From: Roseateles terrae
GTDB lineage: Bacteria > Pseudomonadota > Gammaproteobacteria > Burkholderiales > Burkholderiaceae_C
Assembly: GCF_014192155.1 (NCBI RefSeq)
Contig: NZ_JACHXO010000007.1
Coordinates: forward strand, 62,001-126,000
Length of the DNA: 64,000 bases
Direction: 5' to 3'
This document shows, piece after piece, positions 62,701-64,000 of the stretch (position 1 is the first letter of the stretch; each line of letters starts with the position of its first letter). The translations under genes were made by a program, and so were the position numbers. The notes below the pieces were generated by a model. That model did no database searches and was not told the DNA's origin. It worked only from the letters and a program-made list of their open reading frames with translations.

Positions 62701-63769
62701 CACCGTCCTCCTGTCCACCACGGTCCAGGCGCAGCGGCGCCACATCGATCCGGTCGCCCGCATGGACTGCCAATCGCCGTGCGGCCTCGTGGTCCACCGA
62801 CAGCGACGCACCGTCAGAGGCCACACGCCCCAGGCAGGCGCGAAACCGCCCGCGATCACCCGCCACCATCAGGTGCCAGGCGCCATGCGCTTCATCGCGC
62901 ACGGCGCTGCCAGGACCTGCGCCCTGTGTCACCAGACTCCGCGCCGCCCGCACCGTCCCGATCTGATCCAGATGCGCCACCACGGTCGGGCCGGCATCAA
63001 ACACATCGACGTAGATGTCCGCCTCAAATCCCTCACGGAACAGGATCTCGAAGGGCAGTTGCCCCACCGGATGCAGCTGGCCGATGCTCATCTGCGCCGT
63101 TGGCGGCAAGAGGCCCACATAGACCGGTGTGCGCGGCATCAGGTCCGCTATCAGCGAACGACTGCGGCCCTCACTGATCCGCTCCGCCTCCGGATAGCCC
63201 ATCTTGAAGAATCGCTCCCCCACCGCCGACCAGAACGGCGAATGCCCCTGGGAATCAGACATCCCCGGCATCTCCGCCGCGACGCGCGCGCCGGGAAAGC
63301 GGTCGGCAAAGCGCCGGATGAACAACAGCCGCGCCCGCGACAGCAGCTCCGGCGCCACCGTGTCTTCAAACTCCGGCTCGATGAAAAAGGAGGTCAGCAG
63401 CGTTGAACCGGTGAGGTCATGGCACAGATGCAGCGTGTGCATCCGCCGGTTCACCTGCAGGCCCTTGGAGGCGTGCGCCATGAACTCGTTGCGATAGCTG
63501 TAGAACCGCTCCCGGAAGCCCGCACTCGCCGCGATCCCGCTGCAGCCGATCACCCGTCCCTGCCACTCCAGCAGGAAGAGATAGGACTCTTCGCCACTGG
63601 CCACGTCCTCCGACAGGAAGGACTGCTCGGCCAGTTCCAGCCGTCGCAGCAATCGCTCCGGGTTCTTCGGCAGCGAGCCGATGCCATGCACGCTGGAGGC
63701 GGCAATCCGCTCCAGCGCGGGCAGGTCCGCCACGCCCGCCGGGCGCAGCAACAGGTCTTGCGGATTCAT
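62690..63769 (-). CDS. Arginine N-succinyltransferase (AstA/AruF-like)
   Basis: 359 residues of the AstA family, the first step of the arginine succinyltransferase pathway (arginine or ornithine plus succinyl-CoA). Hallmarks: LLLRPAGVADLPALERIAASS at the start, GIGSLPKNPERLL, GFRERFYSYRNEFMAHASKGL, MSDSQGHSPFWSAVGERFFKM and LMPRTPVYVGLLP. The ATG overlaps the stop of the AraC regulator gene in ATGA, and the stop overlaps the next subunit by 11 bp. The other pathway genes (astB, astD, astE) do not follow in the window; they may lie beyond 64000 or elsewhere. Confidence 0.9.
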   Translation of the reverse strand: MNPQDLLLRPAGVADLPALERIAASSVHGIGSLPKNPERLLRRLELAEQSFLSEDVASGEESYLFLLEWQGRVIGCSGIAASAGFRERFYSYRNEFMAHASKGLQVNRRMHTLHLCHDLTGSTLLTSFFIEPEFEDTVAPELLSRARLLFIRRFADRFPGARVAAEMPGMSDSQGHSPFWSAVGERFFKMGYPEAERISEGRSRSLIADLMPRTPVYVGLLPPTAQMSIGQLHPVGQLPFEILFREGFEADIYVDVFDAGPTVVAHLDQIGTVRAARSLVTQGAGPGSAVRDEAHGAWHLMVAGDRGRFRACLGRVASDGASLSVDHEAARRLAVHAGDRIDVAPLRLDRGGQEDGDEA

Positions 63770-64000
63770 GAACCCTCTCCTGGATCACGGGGGGAGGCTT
63801 CGGACGGGCCGGTGGGCGAGCGTTCCTCGCGCGGCGTGCGGCCGAAACGGGCCTTGTAGGCATTGGAAAAATGCGGTCCCGACGAGAAGCCGCAGCTCAG
63901 TCCCACCTGCAGGATGGACTGGCCGCTCTGCAGCAGCAACCGGCGTGCGCGCTGCAGCCGAAGCTCCAGGTAGTGGCGGGACGGCAGCGTGTCGAGATGG
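63766..64000 (-). CDS. AraC-family regulator (ArgR-like), partial
   Basis: Only the last 77 codons are in the window. They encode the second half of an AraC helix-turn-helix domain: LRLQRARRLLLQSGQSILQV, then CGFSSGPHFSNAYKARFGRTPREER, followed by a 20-residue tail. This resembles the C-terminus of the GlxA/ArgR type AraC regulators, and Pseudomonas ArgR, an AraC-type activator of arginine catabolism, lies near aruFG. Its stop overlaps the aruF-like start in ATGA. The N-terminal domain is beyond the edge. Confidence 0.88.
   Translation of the reverse strand, partial: HLDTLPSRHYLELRLQRARRLLLQSGQSILQVGLSCGFSSGPHFSNAYKARFGRTPREERSPTGPSEASPRDPGEGS

Overview
The window is chromosomal DNA from a high-GC betaproteobacterium, most likely a Burkholderiales member of the Roseateles/Mitsuaria/Rubrivivax type. 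Supporting this are the very GC-rich third codon positions, a sigma-70 factor with a long Lys/Ala/Glu-rich N-terminus, a short betaproteobacterial H-NS, a Bug-type TctCBA transporter and the grpE-dnaK-dnaJ order. The genus is inferred from gene content only. I saw no insertion sequence, prophage, CRISPR array or rRNA gene.

Layout. 1-7.5 kb: end of a hypothetical exported protein, an SMR exporter, a PilZ protein, an acyl-CoA synthetase, a GNAT acetyltransferase, an alpha/beta hydrolase overlapping a thioesterase tail to tail, a ParB-like protein and an orphan symporter small subunit. 7.5-13 kb: prfB with its programmed frameshift, pepN, fbp and tRNA-Thr(CGT). 13-18.2 kb: redox genes with regulators (OYE; SDR/LysR; MarR/siderophore-interacting protein with two operator-like palindromes) and a VanZ protein. 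18.2-22.7 kb: a LuxR regulator, the ergothioneine operon egtBD and a FeeM-like acyltransferase. 22.7-28.8 kb: a PcaB-like lyase, sapC coupled to a CorC/CNNM transporter, apaH, tRNA-Ser(TGA), an unknown gene and an HCCA isomerase-like protein. 28.8-33.5 kb: a small lipoprotein and a coupled pair of kinase-like HDOD proteins, one with intact kinase motifs and one apparently a pseudokinase. 33.6-46 kb: hrpA, a VOC protein, argA, yggX, hns, dnaG and rpoD. 46-51.3 kb: a cyclase-FHA protein, hemH and tctCBA. 51.6-56.2 kb: an S4 (Hsp15-like) protein and grpE-dnaK-dnaJ, with sigma-32-like promoters before grpE and dnaK. 56.4-61.1 kb: a receiver-TPR protein, an EptA/MCR-like phosphoethanolamine transferase, a CheY-like receiver and a GAF protein. 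61.2-64 kb: a PhnB-like protein and an AraC regulator overlapping two arginine N-succinyltransferase subunits.

Most of this is core chromosome. The least ordinary parts are the kinase/pseudokinase-HDOD pair, the His/Gly-rich insertion in DnaG with its palindrome-rich and possibly leaderless start, the structured rpoD leader, the paired MarR operators, the egtBD operon between a LuxR regulator and an acyl-transfer enzyme, and an SDR lacking the usual catalytic Tyr/Lys. Coordinates were read by eye from the sequence. Family assignments rest on motif recognition, not on database searches.
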